NCBI GenBank assembly: GCA_009693435.1
Contig: SHXF01000003.1
Coordinates: 1-64,000, forward strand
Length of the DNA: 64,000 nucleotides
DNA from: Betaproteobacteria bacterium
GTDB lineage: Bacteria; Pseudomonadota; Gammaproteobacteria; Burkholderiales; SG8-39
Direction of reading: 5' to 3'
Under the pieces are notes generated by a model. The model had not been told where the DNA came from. It saw only the letters and a list, made by a program, of their open reading frames with translations, and searched no databases. The position numbers and the translations under genes were made by a program. Position 1 is the first letter of the stretch. Every line of letters starts with the position of its first letter. This document shows positions 1-7,680 of this stretch, one piece after another.

Positions 1-69
1 CTGCACCAGAGTCCCCTCGAACAATTCTCCGCTTTCGCTTGTCATCTCGATTCCATCTCGCGTTGTCAT
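1..69 (-). CDS. Partial gene running off the left edge, possible antitoxin partner
   Basis: Only the first 23 codons (MTTRDGIEMTSESGELF...) lie inside the window. The ATG follows the stop of the upstream small gene by 7 bp, with a GAGAG-type ribosome binding site in the gap, so the two are almost certainly one transcript. If the upstream gene is TumE-like, this position would normally be taken by the TumA-type helix-turn-helix antitoxin. Too little sequence is present to test that, so the function is inferred from position only. Confidence 0.5.
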   Translation of the reverse strand, partial: MTTRDGIEMTSESGELFEGTLVQ

Positions 70-76
70 AGCTCTC

Positions 77-361
77 TTAACGTACCAGCGCTCTAACCGT
101 GGACCAGGTAGTACGGATATTTTTATAATTTTTCACAGGCTCTGAGCCCTCGCGGATTGCGTGGGCATTGTCGAAGCCAAGCAGGCGCGCGCCGCGTTCA
201 TCGTGCAGTGTTAGCGAATAGATCAGTCCATGCGGGCGTTGCGCAGTTACCGATACCTCTTTTACGTCGAACTTGACCCATAGCGTCCCTTCCTCGTCGG
301 CAAAGAACGTTTCTCCATCGAGTATCAGGAGTGCATCGAGACCCGCATCGCGGCGTGACAT
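77..361 (-). CDS. Small TumE-like (DUF6516-like) protein, possible toxin
   Basis: A 94-residue protein with no signal peptide or membrane segment. The middle (residues about 30-65) has the pattern V-x-A-x-R-P-H-G-x-x-Y-S-L-T-L-H-D-E-R-G-..-L-x-G-F-D-N-A-H, which recalls the conserved core of TumE/DUF6516 toxins (aromatic strand, then 'R-x-D-N-A-x-H'). The match is from memory of the family and is moderate. The gene is followed 7 bp later by a second small gene, the usual toxin-first order of tumE-tumA. A consensus-like promoter with an internal 19 bp palindrome ends 6 bp before the ATG, which fits autoregulation. Confidence 0.45.
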   Translation of the reverse strand: MSRRDAGLDALLILDGETFFADEEGTLWVKFDVKEVSVTAQRPHGLIYSLTLHDERGARLLGFDNAHAIREGSEPVKNYKNIRTTWSTVRALVR

Positions 362-367
362 ATCGTT

Positions 368-396
368 AAGTTATCATCCGATGATAACCAAGTCAA
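368..396 (-). promoter_or_regulatory. Promoter with internal palindromic operator for the TumE-like gene
   Basis: On the minus strand TTGACT (391-396) is followed after exactly 17 bp by TAACTT (368-373). The ATG at 361 lies only 6 bp beyond the -10 box, so the transcript should be leaderless. A 19 bp palindrome (370-388, arms GTTATCATC/GATGATAAC around one base) overlaps the spacer and -10, as expected of an autoregulatory operator. Confidence 0.6.
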
Positions 397-486
397 TCCT
401 GGTCACCGTGGCATACGCCGACAGTGTCGAGGAATGTTATTCTGCCCTCGTCATCACTATCACTCGGCAGGTACAGGAGAAGCGCA

Positions 487-1500
487 ATGCCCGGTTTGAA
501 CGAACTCGTCGCCATCGACGTCCACAGCCACATCGTCCCGGAAAAATTCCCCGCCTACATTGGCTCGGGCAAGGACATTCCGTGGCCTTCGATGGCGCCG
601 GCGCATGCCTGTCATTGCCACGTGATCATCAACGGCAAAAACTACCGCACCGTGCACCAGGCCTGCTGGATGCCCGACGAGCGGGTGCAGCACATGGACC
701 GCAACCGCATCGGCGTGCAGTGCCTGTCGCCGATGCCGGAACTGCTGTCCTACTGGCTGCCGGCGAACGATGCGCAGGTGCTGATCCGTTATATCAACGA
801 CGAGATCGCGAAAATGGTGGTGCGCCATCCGGCGCGATTCACCGGCCTGGGCGCGGTGCCGCTGCAGGACATGGATCTCGCGCTGCGCGAACTCGAATAC
901 GTGGTGAATGAGCTGAAATTCCCCGGTGTGGAAATCGCCAGCCACGTCAACGGCACCTCCATCGGCGATGCGAAGTTCGAACCGTTCTTCGCCGCCGCGG
1001 AAAAGACTGGCGCGGCGATATTTGTGCATGCGCTGCGCCCGGTGGGGCTGGAGCGCATGGTCGGCGTGGCCACCGAGCAGACCATCTGCTTTCCGGGAGA
1101 AATCGGCCTGGCGGTGGCGGCGATGATCACCGGCGGCATGGCCGAACGCCATCCGAAACTGCGCATCGCCTTCAGCCACGGCGGCGGCGTGTTCTCCATC
1201 CTGCTCGGACGTTTGACCAACGCCTGGATGAAACAGGCGAAGCTGAAGGAAACCCTGCCGCAGTCGCCGCGCGTTTATGCGCGGCGCTTCTACTACGACA
1301 CCATCGTGAATGATCCGGCTTCGCTGCGCCACGTGGTGCACACCTTCGGCGGGTCGCAGGTGCTGGTCGGCAGCGATTATCCGTTCATGGGTGACGACGA
1401 TCCGGTGGGCTCGGTGAACGGCGCGGATCTCGACGAGGCCACGGTGCGCGCCATCATGCGCGGCAATGCGGAGAATTTTCTGGAACGGACGTTCGCGTGA
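487..1500 (+). CDS. Amidohydrolase family protein, ACMSD-type decarboxylase
   Basis: A 337-residue amidohydrolase_2 (TIM-barrel) protein. The N-terminal metal motif V-H-S-H-I-V-P is at residues about 12-18, a second His at FVHALRP (about 179), the AFSHGGG strand at about 228, and the catalytic Asp in LVGSDYPF at about 294. These are the hallmarks of the ACMSD/gamma-resorcylate/3,6-dihydroxypicolinate decarboxylase group, which remove CO2 from aromatic or semialdehyde acids with a divalent metal. I start at the ATG preceded by AGGAGA (475-480), because the extra upstream residues are unlike the family. It stands alone. The exact substrate cannot be read, but decarboxylation of an aromatic acid fits the heterocycle-degrading neighbours. 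Confidence 0.85.
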   Translation: MPGLNELVAIDVHSHIVPEKFPAYIGSGKDIPWPSMAPAHACHCHVIINGKNYRTVHQACWMPDERVQHMDRNRIGVQCLSPMPELLSYWLPANDAQVLIRYINDEIAKMVVRHPARFTGLGAVPLQDMDLALRELEYVVNELKFPGVEIASHVNGTSIGDAKFEPFFAAAEKTGAAIFVHALRPVGLERMVGVATEQTICFPGEIGLAVAAMITGGMAERHPKLRIAFSHGGGVFSILLGRLTNAWMKQAKLKETLPQSPRVYARRFYYDTIVNDPASLRHVVHTFGGSQVLVGSDYPFMGDDDPVGSVNGADLDEATVRAIMRGNAENFLERTFA

Positions 1501-1604
1501 TATGTCGATCGCGCGGGAGTCTCGAGACTGATTCGTAACCGCACCGCCGCGGGTCCCCAGATTCCCTGGTGACCGCAGGGCGTCGTTTCGGGCCGCGCCC
1601 CTGC

Positions 1605-2099
1605 CTACTTCAATGTCGAAATTTCCTTGCGCAGCTCGGCTACGTTTTGTTCCTGCCGCTGCACGTCATCCTGATAGCTCTTGACCCGGTCGAGCACGCG
1701 CTGCTGGGTGCTTTCAGATCCGGGGGGCGACTTTTCCTGTGCGGCCAATTTATGCCGCGCCTCCGCCAGGGCTTTTTCTTCCAGGCCCAGTTCGCTTTGC
1801 AGAATTTTGCGACGGTCGTGTCGGACACCCTGGATTCGCGGTTTCGCCTTGGCGGCGGGCACGGGCGACGATGCAGGCGGTTTCGGCTCGACCTGGACCG
1901 GCGGTGGAGGAACCGGCGCCAGAGACAATTCCGGGATGACCACTACGCATTTCTTGTCGAGAATGACCTCCGCTACGTTGGTATAGGTGGAGCGGCCATT
2001 TTCGTCCGTGCAGCGATAGGTGGTGGTCTGGGAAAAAGCGGGCGCGGAGGCCAGCAGCGCGCATGCGCTCCACATCCCAATCCGTCTGAACTGTTTCAT
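1605..2099 (-). CDS. DUF4124 domain-containing periplasmic protein
   Basis: A 164-residue protein with a signal peptide (MKQFRRIGMWSACALLASAP, then A-F-S-Q). A DUF4124 domain follows directly (YRCTDENGRSTYTN), the short beta unit common in gamma- and betaproteobacterial envelope proteins. A proline-rich linker with PVPPPPVQVEPKPP spans about residues 68-90, and the C-terminal 70 residues are charged and heptad-like, probably a coiled coil. The start is the ATG immediately before the signal peptide. The role is unknown; related proteins are exported and poorly characterised. It converges on no operon. Confidence 0.8.
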   Translation of the reverse strand: MKQFRRIGMWSACALLASAPAFSQTTTYRCTDENGRSTYTNVAEVILDKKCVVVIPELSLAPVPPPPVQVEPKPPASSPVPAAKAKPRIQGVRHDRRKILQSELGLEEKALAEARHKLAAQEKSPPGSESTQQRVLDRVKSYQDDVQRQEQNVAELRKEISTLK

Positions 2100-2239
2100 G
2101 ATCCATCCCGTTTTCCAAAGGGGAACGGAGTGTATGCCTAGATTGGAAAGGGAGGCAAGCAACCCGACAGGAACCAGCGGGTTGCCCGGATTAGATTCCG
2201 TTGCCCATCGTCCCCGATTGCGTCGCGCGCACACCTGTG

Positions 2240-3577
2240 CTACTGGCTGAAGAACCGGTTGGCCGGTCGCGGCAGGCCGAGATTCTCGCGCAGGGTTGCG
2301 CCCTCGTACTCGGTGCGGAACAGGCCGCGCCGCTGCAGCACCGGCACCACGCGGTCGATCACGTCGTCCAGCCCCATCGGCAGGTAGGGAAACTGCAGGG
2401 TAAACCCGTCGGAGGCGCCGGTGATCAGCCATTCCTCCATCTGGTCGGCGATCATCTCCGGTGTGCCCAGCATGGCAAGGCCGCCGTGTCCGCCGAGGCG
2501 CTGGGCGAGCTGGCGCACCGTCATGTTCTCCCGCCGGGCGAGCGCGACGGTGCGGTCGCGTCCGCTCTGCGAGGCATTCGACTGCGGGATCTCCGGCAGC
2601 GGCGCGTCGGGGTCGAGCTTACGCGCGTCCAGCCCGAGCGCGATCGACAGCCCCGCGATGGCGCTGTCGTAGTGCACCATGGCATCCAGCCGGGCGCGCT
2701 TTTCGCGCGCCTCCTCCAGCGTATCTCCGACATAAATCATGCAGCCGGGCAGGATCTTGATGTGATCGGGATTGCGCCCGGCTCGTTCGGCGCGCGCCTT
2801 GACGTCCTTGTAGAAGGCGCGGCCCTCTTCGATGCTGCGCATCGCCGTGAACACCGCTTCCGCCGTTTCGGCGGCCAGTTGCTTGCCGGCCTCGGACGAG
2901 CCCGCCTGCACGATCACCGGCCAGCCCTGGATGGGCCGCGCCATGTTCAGCGGGCCGCGCACGTTGAAGTATTTTCCCTTGTGGTGCAGCGCGTGCATTT
3001 TCTCGGGATCGAAATAGACGCCGTGTTCGACATCGCGTATGAAGGCGTCGTCCGCAAAGCTGTCCCACAGCCCGGTGACCACGTCGAAGAACTCGCGCGC
3101 GCGCGCGTAGCGCTCGTCGTGCTCCATCTGGTCGTCGTGGCCGAAATTCAGCGATGCGTCCGGGTTCGACGTGGTGACGATGTTCCACGCGGCGCGCCCG
3201 CCGGAGATGTGGTCGAGCGAGGCGAAGCGTCGCGCCACGTGAAAGGGTGCATCGTAGGTGGTGGAGCCGGTTGCCATCAGCCCGATGCGTTTCGTGACCA
3301 TCGCGAGCGCCGGGAGCAACGTGAACGGCTCGAACGAGGTCGGCGTGGCGCTGCGCTTCAAGGCATCCATGGGCATGTTGAGTACGGCCAGATGGTCGGC
3401 CATGAAGAAGCCGTCGATCTTGCCCGCCTCCAGCTTCTGGATGAGGCGCACGATGTGGCCGAAGTTGAAGTTCGCATCCGGCCACGCGCCGGGGTAGCGC
3501 CACGCGGCGGTGTGCAGGCTCACCGGGCGCATGAACGCGGTAAGGCGAAGCTGGCGGGGCGGGCGCGTGGTGCTCAT
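2240..3577 (-). CDS. LLM-class flavin-dependent monooxygenase (NtaA/SnaA/DszA group)
   Basis: A 445-residue, cytoplasmic, bacterial-luciferase-fold protein. It opens with R-Q-L-R-L-T-A-F and carries AAWNIVTTSNPDASLNFG and W-D-S-F-A-D-D-A-F in the positions typical of nitrilotriacetate monooxygenase, pristinamycin synthase and dibenzothiophene-sulfone monooxygenase. The C-terminal third has GTPEMIADQMEEW, the family's closing helix. It uses reduced FMN delivered by a separate reductase, which is not seen nearby. Substrate unknown. A Bug receptor lies upstream on the same strand, separated by a 180 bp repeat-bearing gap, and may supply the substrate. Confidence 0.88.
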   Translation of the reverse strand: MSTTRPPRQLRLTAFMRPVSLHTAAWRYPGAWPDANFNFGHIVRLIQKLEAGKIDGFFMADHLAVLNMPMDALKRSATPTSFEPFTLLPALAMVTKRIGLMATGSTTYDAPFHVARRFASLDHISGGRAAWNIVTTSNPDASLNFGHDDQMEHDERYARAREFFDVVTGLWDSFADDAFIRDVEHGVYFDPEKMHALHHKGKYFNVRGPLNMARPIQGWPVIVQAGSSEAGKQLAAETAEAVFTAMRSIEEGRAFYKDVKARAERAGRNPDHIKILPGCMIYVGDTLEEAREKRARLDAMVHYDSAIAGLSIALGLDARKLDPDAPLPEIPQSNASQSGRDRTVALARRENMTVRQLAQRLGGHGGLAMLGTPEMIADQMEEWLITGASDGFTLQFPYLPMGLDDVIDRVVPVLQRRGLFRTEYEGATLRENLGLPRPANRFFSQ

Positions 3578-3621
3578 GTCGATTCCTTCATGTCGATTCC
3601 TCTATGGAGATCTCTATTGAT

Positions 3622-3690
3622 TCGTCATTCCCGCGAAAGCGGGAATCCATCTCCATGATTGCATGGGTTCCCGCCTCCGCGGGAACGACA
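3622..3690. repeat. REP-like palindromic intergenic element
   Basis: Two nested palindromes: ATTCCCGC-GAAA-GCGGGAAT (3627-3646) and GTTCCCGC-CTCC-GCGGGAAC (3667-3686). The outer edges (TCGTCATTCCCGCG and CGCGGGAACGACA) are also near-complementary, so the whole unit can fold. Elements with the core ATTCCCGCGAAAGCGGGAAT are widespread in betaproteobacterial intergenic DNA. It sits between two same-strand genes and may act as a 3' stabiliser or attenuator. Confidence 0.75.
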
Positions 3691-3754
3691 GAATCTGAAT
3701 ATATAGAGGTGCCCTGATCACTGTTTGCAATAGTGTCGATAAGCGCCAATGCGC

Positions 3755-4738
3755 TCAGTCGACGGCGATTTTCGCATCCCGCACCAGTGCCGCCCAGCGC
3801 ACCAGTTCGTCGCGGATGAGGGTGGTGAATTCCTCCGTCGTGCCCGGCGCCGGCTCGATGCCCTGCTTCATCAGCTGATCGCGCACCTCCGGTAGCGCAA
3901 GCACCGTCCGCAATTCGGCATTCAACCGGGCGATGATGTCGGGCGGGGTCTTCGCGGGCGCCAATAGTCCGTACCAGGCATCGAGCAGATCCATGAACTG
4001 TATGCCTTGCTCGCGGAACGTCGGCGCTTCGGGCATCAATGCCGTGCGTGTCGTACCAGTCACCGCCAGCACCTTGAGCCGGCCCGCGCGCACATGCGGG
4101 ATCGCGGAAGGCACCAAGGTGAAGATCATCTGCACCTGGCCGCCGAGCAGGTCGGTCAGGGCGCCTGCCAGCCCCTTGTAGGGCACGTGCGGGATGTCCA
4201 GCCCGAGGCGCAGCTTGAACAGTTCCATGCCCAGATGGTGGGGCGTGCCGTTGCCCGGGGAGCTGTAGTGGAATTTCCCGGGATTGCTTTTCACCGCCGC
4301 GAGCAGCGCGTTCAGGTCATGCGCCGGCATCACCGCCGGATTCACGGTGAAGGCATAGCCCGCGACGCCCAGCTTGGCGACCGGCGCGAAATCCGCGACG
4401 ACATCGTAGGGCACGTTCTTGAACAGCGCCGGCGTGATCGTGAGAGTGCCCGCCGTCACCATCAGCGTGTGTCCGTTGGGCGCGCTTCTCGCGACGGCTT
4501 CCGCGCCGATATTGCCGCTCGCGCCCGGCCGGTTGTCCACCACCACCGCCTGGCCCCAGCGCTGGCTCAGCCTGGGGGCGACGGCGCGCGCGACCGCGTC
4601 CATACCGGTGCCGGCGGAAAAGGGCACGATGAGGGTGACGGTGCGGCTGGGGTAGGAAGACGCCGTCTGCGCCGCGGTGGTACCGACGTGCAGCAACGCC
4701 ATCAATGCGAATGCGCTACGCAACGCGAATACATGCAT
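3755..4738 (-). CDS. Bug-family tripartite tricarboxylate transporter substrate-binding protein
   Basis: A 327-residue periplasmic receptor. A signal peptide covers about residues 1-23 (ends in TTAAQ). The Bug signature follows: YPSRTVTLIVPFSAGTGMDA, VVVDNRPGASGNIGAE, PNGHTLMV, the central HVPYKGLAGALTDLLGGQVQ and late A-P-T-F-R-E-Q-G. Bug proteins bind carboxylates, amino acids or aromatic acids for TctAB-type permeases, and most, like this one, are encoded without permease genes nearby. It lies upstream of the flavin monooxygenase on the same strand. The ATG directly precedes the signal peptide. Confidence 0.93.
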   Translation of the reverse strand: MHVFALRSAFALMALLHVGTTAAQTASSYPSRTVTLIVPFSAGTGMDAVARAVAPRLSQRWGQAVVVDNRPGASGNIGAEAVARSAPNGHTLMVTAGTLTITPALFKNVPYDVVADFAPVAKLGVAGYAFTVNPAVMPAHDLNALLAAVKSNPGKFHYSSPGNGTPHHLGMELFKLRLGLDIPHVPYKGLAGALTDLLGGQVQMIFTLVPSAIPHVRAGRLKVLAVTGTTRTALMPEAPTFREQGIQFMDLLDAWYGLLAPAKTPPDIIARLNAELRTVLALPEVRDQLMKQGIEPAPGTTEEFTTLIRDELVRWAALVRDAKIAVD

Positions 4739-4755
4739 GCTTGCCGGCCTTTCAC

Positions 4756-4781
4756 AGGGTCGCGCAGGGTCGCGCAGGGTC
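4756..4781. repeat. 10 bp tandem repeat (about 2.6 copies)
   Basis: CAGGGTCGCG is repeated twice and followed by a partial third copy just upstream of the Bug gene start, inside its 5' leader. It is one of several short tandem duplications in the window. Confidence 0.7.
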
Positions 4782-4889
4782 GGAACGCGCGGATGGGGCA
4801 GTATAATTCAAGCTCATGTGCGGACTCCATCTTAGCCGGCGGCAAGCCCGCCATCGTGCTGATTTCCGCTCTGCCAGTCGGATGCTGAA

Positions 4890-6080
4890 TTGAAACGTGC
4901 CCTCAGGATTGCAATAGTGGGCTCCGGCCTCGGCGGCCTGGCCGCGGCGATTGCACTTCGACAGCGAAATTTCGATGTCACCGTATTCGAGCAGGCAGGC
5001 GAACTCGGCGAATTCGGCGCCGGCATCAACGTTTCGCCCAATTCGGTCAAGGTGTTCCGCGCACTCGGGCTGGCGGAGAAATTGCACGCCATCGGTTTTC
5101 AGGTCGAAGGCCTCACCTGGCGCGACTGGGGAGACGGCCGGCTGCAGCACAGGGTGCCGCTGGATCGCGCCGAGGCGCGCTACGGCGCGCCCTACTACGT
5201 CATTCACCGCAGTGACCTGCACCGCATGCTGGCCGACGCCGTGCCCGCCGACGCCATCCGGCTGGGCATGCGCTGCACTGAGGTGGAGAACGGCAAGGAT
5301 GCCGCGGGCCTGCGCTTTGCCGACGGCACGCACTACGAGGCTGATCTCGTGATCGGCAGCGACGGCATCCGCTCGGTGGTTCGCAGCAGCGTGTTTGGCG
5401 GTGAAGGGCCGCGCTATGCGGGCACGATGTGCTGGCGCGCCCTGGTGCCGGCCGCCGCGCTGCCGCCGGATCGCCAGGACAACTGTGTCACACAGTGGAA
5501 CGGCAAGGGCGGGTTTATCGTGAGTTACTACGTGCGGCACGGACAGTTCGTGAACATCGTGGCCGTGCGGCCGCAGGCCGGCTGGACCGAGGAATCCTGG
5601 TCCATCCCGAGCAGCAACGACGAAATGGTGGCGGGGTTTCCGGGCATCGGCGACACGCTGCGCCATACCTTGCGGCAGGCGACGAGTTGTTCCAAGTGGG
5701 GCCAGTTTTCCGGCGAGCATGCCGCCCAGTGGACGCGCGGGCGGGTGGCCCTGCTGGGCGACGCCGCGCACGCGATGCTGGCCACCTTCGGGCAAGGCGC
5801 CAACATGGCGTTCGAGGACAGCTACGTCCTCGCGCGCTGGCTGGACGAGCACCGCGACGATCCGGCCGCCGCGCTCGCCGGCTACGAAGCGGTGCGCAAG
5901 CCGCGCGCCAGCCGCGTCCAGCGCATGTCGCGCATGGAAGTGCGGTTCAAGAAACTGGGGTCGCCGTGGGAACGCCTGCGCCGCGAATTTGCGTACGTGA
6001 CCCGCTTCGGCTCGCATACCGGCGGGATCTACCGCTGGATATTCGGGTATGACCCGGTGAAGGCGTGGCGCGGCAGTTGA
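4890..6080 (+). CDS. FAD-dependent aromatic hydroxylase (salicylate/3-hydroxybenzoate/6-hydroxynicotinate hydroxylase group)
   Basis: A 396-residue class A flavoprotein monooxygenase. The Rossmann motif V-G-S-G-L-G-G-L is at residues about 9-16, the ribityl/second FAD motif GSDGIRS at about 158, and GDAAHAMLATFGQGANMAFE at about 290, which binds FAD pyrophosphate. It is NAD(P)H dependent and cytoplasmic. The start is TTG, because the only nearby ATG (4882) runs into a stop after three codons and the beta-strand of the FAD fold must begin here. The family includes salicylate, 3-hydroxybenzoate 6- and 6-hydroxynicotinate 3-hydroxylases. A terminator-like hairpin follows 114 bp downstream. Confidence 0.9.
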   Translation: MKRALRIAIVGSGLGGLAAAIALRQRNFDVTVFEQAGELGEFGAGINVSPNSVKVFRALGLAEKLHAIGFQVEGLTWRDWGDGRLQHRVPLDRAEARYGAPYYVIHRSDLHRMLADAVPADAIRLGMRCTEVENGKDAAGLRFADGTHYEADLVIGSDGIRSVVRSSVFGGEGPRYAGTMCWRALVPAAALPPDRQDNCVTQWNGKGGFIVSYYVRHGQFVNIVAVRPQAGWTEESWSIPSSNDEMVAGFPGIGDTLRHTLRQATSCSKWGQFSGEHAAQWTRGRVALLGDAAHAMLATFGQGANMAFEDSYVLARWLDEHRDDPAAALAGYEAVRKPRASRVQRMSRMEVRFKKLGSPWERLRREFAYVTRFGSHTGGIYRWIFGYDPVKAWRGS

Positions 6081-6193
6081 TGCGTCGTTGGAATAGGGTT
6101 GCTCAAGGCGGGGCCAAACGAATCCAGGGATGGACCGCGGGCCGACCCAAATTGATGTAGCGTGGAACAATCATGGTATTGGAAGATGACGAA

Positions 6194-6226
6194 TTGTCGT
6201 AGTGTGGCTACGACAACTCTGTTTTT
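6194..6226 (+). terminator. Probable intrinsic terminator
   Basis: A perfect 9 bp stem TTGTCGTAG/CTACGACAA (6194-6202/6208-6216) with a 5 nt loop, followed by CTCTGTTTTTT. Stem GC is modest but the T-run is clear. It would end transcription of the FAD hydroxylase. Confidence 0.65.
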
Positions 6227-6254
6227 TCCAAATGAAACTGGTTGGTACGGGTCT

Positions 6255-6380
6255 AGCGCCAAATAGAAGCGATATGCGCCACCCTTAATGGCGCATTACT
6301 GGGTAGGGAGTGGGGCGGTCGTCGGTTTGCGGCGTCGGGGCACCTTGGGGGGCAAGGACGGCAAGACGGATTTACGCTTG
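6255..6380 (+). repeat. Flanking direct repeat, copy A
   Basis: This stretch shares most of its length with 8664-8780, in the same orientation. It begins GCGCCAAATAGAAGCGATAT, has a hairpin ATGCGCCA-cccttaa-TGGCGCAT at 6274-6296, then a GTCGTCGGTTTGCGGCG block, and ends GGATTTACGCTTG. The two copies bracket the AbiEi/AbiEii genes. It has no coding capacity of its own. Confidence 0.75.
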
Positions 6381-6484
6381 GGGTGCGATTTAACTGGAGT
6401 AGAAAATTGATGGATTCCGTCATGACTACCCTGGCTTCTTCATTCAACACGGTAGCTAACGGCAAATCAATTTGAATCGCACCC
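6381..6484. repeat. 104 bp inverted-repeat unit containing a 21-codon ORF
   Basis: GGGTGCGATT (6381-6390) and its exact complement AATCGCACCC (6475-6484) bound the unit; extending to 13 bp leaves one mismatch. Inside, an ATG with GGAG about 9 bp upstream opens a 21-codon frame (MDSVMTTLASSFNTVANGKS...). The peptide is not recognised. It could be a MITE-like unit or a decayed gene start. Confidence 0.45.
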
Positions 6485-6500
6485 GAGCACTACCACCATC

Positions 6501-6573
6501 GTAGGGCGCGGATTCATCGCGCCATGGTCGCGGGAAAACCACCGGTATTCGGCGCGCTGAAGCTGCGCCCTAC
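6501..6573. repeat. REP-like inverted repeat
   Basis: GTAGGGCGC (6501-6509) pairs with GCGCCCTAC (6565-6573). The interior resembles the dispersed 'GTAGGGCGCGGATTCATCGCGCC' type of repeat seen in many proteobacterial intergenic regions. The rest of the gap to 6820 shows no supportable gene. Confidence 0.6.
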
Positions 6574-6822
6574 GGCTGCGCTCTGAGGTAATGATAGTGC
6601 CACCGTTCGGCGGCTAGTCTCTTGCCCTGGTTCAATACGGTAGCTCACCTGCAGGTGATTACGCGCCGCGCGAATTTCTTCACTTGCGTATTGTGCGATG
6701 GGGTCAAGGCACATGGCGTCGAACCTGCGCATCTTGCGCCGCGTGATCTTTTCAATGCGGAATCGCAGCGGCGCCTGGGTTTTCCCTGAACAGGAACGAT
6801 GGCTTGGCAGCAACCGCCGGTG

Positions 6823-6950
6823 ATTAGAAATAGCTAAGAAATTACGATAAAATACGAATATTCGTGATTTATCTAATCAAATCGGCCTGCCTTTGATTAG
6901 AAAGTGATCTAATATTCACCCTATATGGGAACTTCTAGACATTCTCTAAT
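6823..6950 (+). promoter_or_regulatory. Operator-like array upstream of the AbiEi gene
   Basis: Five copies of the hexamer ATTAGA or its complement TCTAAT lie in 128 bp: 6823-6828 (+), 6872-6877 (-), 6896-6901 (+), 6908-6913 (-) and 6945-6950 (-, inside codons 7-9). The pair at 6896-6913 forms an inverted repeat over a TAATAT -10-like box (6910-6915). No good -35 is visible. AbiEi antitoxins are known to bind inverted repeats in their own promoter, so these are probable autoregulatory sites. Confidence 0.5.
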
Positions 6951-7680
6951 CAAGCAACTCCAGATCAGCCTTCCACGCGGCGCGCCATTCGACGTGGGCG
7001 CGCTCGCGCGCCTGGGCGTCTCCGCGAAGCTGGCGGCTCACTACGCCGGGACGGGTTGGCTGGTCCGGCTGGCGCAGGGCGTGTACGCCTTTCCTGCCGA
7101 CCAGTTGAGCGCGCACGGGACCATCAAGTTCCTGCAGACCCGCGTCGCCGGCTTGCACGTCGCAGGCAAGAGCGCGCTCGCCATGCAGGGCGTGCGACAC
7201 AATCTGGCCACGCGAGAGCAGTGGGTGCTCTGGGGCGACGTGCGCTTCGCGCTGCCCGCATGGTTCACCACGCGCTTTCCCGCGCGTTACGTGTCGGCCA
7301 AGTTGTTCGATTGGCCGGATGAGGCGCTGGCCGCAAAGAGCCTGACCACGCCACCCGGCGCGATCGAGGGCTTGCGCGTGTCGGTGCCCGAGCGCGCGCT
7401 GCTCGAGTTGCTGTACGACGTGGGCACCCATCAGGGCCTGGAAGACGCGCGCAACCTGTTCGAGGGCCTGAGTAGTCCGCGCAGGGAAATACTGGGCCGC
7501 CTGCTTGTCTGTTGCACCAGCGTCAAGACGGTGCGCCTCTTCCTGACCTGGGCGCGCGAGACAAAGGTGGTGGATGTCGCGGCCCTCCAGCAGCAGTACA
7601 CGCTGCCGGTCGGCAGCGACAGGCGCTGGATGACCCGCCTGAAAGACGGCACCTTGCTGAGCCTGAAACCGCATGGATAA
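6925..7680 (+). CDS. AbiEi-type antitoxin (type IV TA), transcriptional regulator
   Basis: A 251-residue protein. An N-terminal winged-helix-like segment spans about residues 1-70 (GWLVRLAQGVYAFPAD is the typical AbiEi signature strand). The AbiEi_3-type core follows (A-G-K-S-A-L-A-M-Q-G, then SVPERALLELLYDVG). AbiEi neutralises the partner nucleotidyltransferase without binding it stably and represses its own promoter. The stop overlaps the next gene by 8 bp, so the pair is translationally coupled. There is no clear Shine-Dalgarno before the ATG, and operator-like repeats crowd the 5' side. A direct repeat flanks each side of the module. Confidence 0.85.
   Translation: MGTSRHSLIKQLQISLPRGAPFDVGALARLGVSAKLAAHYAGTGWLVRLAQGVYAFPADQLSAHGTIKFLQTRVAGLHVAGKSALAMQGVRHNLATREQWVLWGDVRFALPAWFTTRFPARYVSAKLFDWPDEALAAKSLTTPPGAIEGLRVSVPERALLELLYDVGTHQGLEDARNLFEGLSSPRREILGRLLVCCTSVKTVRLFLTWARETKVVDVAALQQQYTLPVGSDRRWMTRLKDGTLLSLKPHG

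Noticed and set aside
1518..1529. Operator AGTCTCGAGACT
   Set aside because: A 12 bp palindrome downstream of a gene end with no promoter nearby; likely chance.
3627..3646. Intrinsic terminator
   Set aside because: The hairpin is strong but no T-run follows on either strand; better described as a REP-like element.
2201..3658. 485-codon frame opposite the flavin monooxygenase
   Set aside because: No family motifs, and the opposite strand has a complete monooxygenase.
4752..6170. 472-codon frame opposite the FAD hydroxylase
   Set aside because: Shadow of the hydroxylase gene; composition biased to A, H and R.
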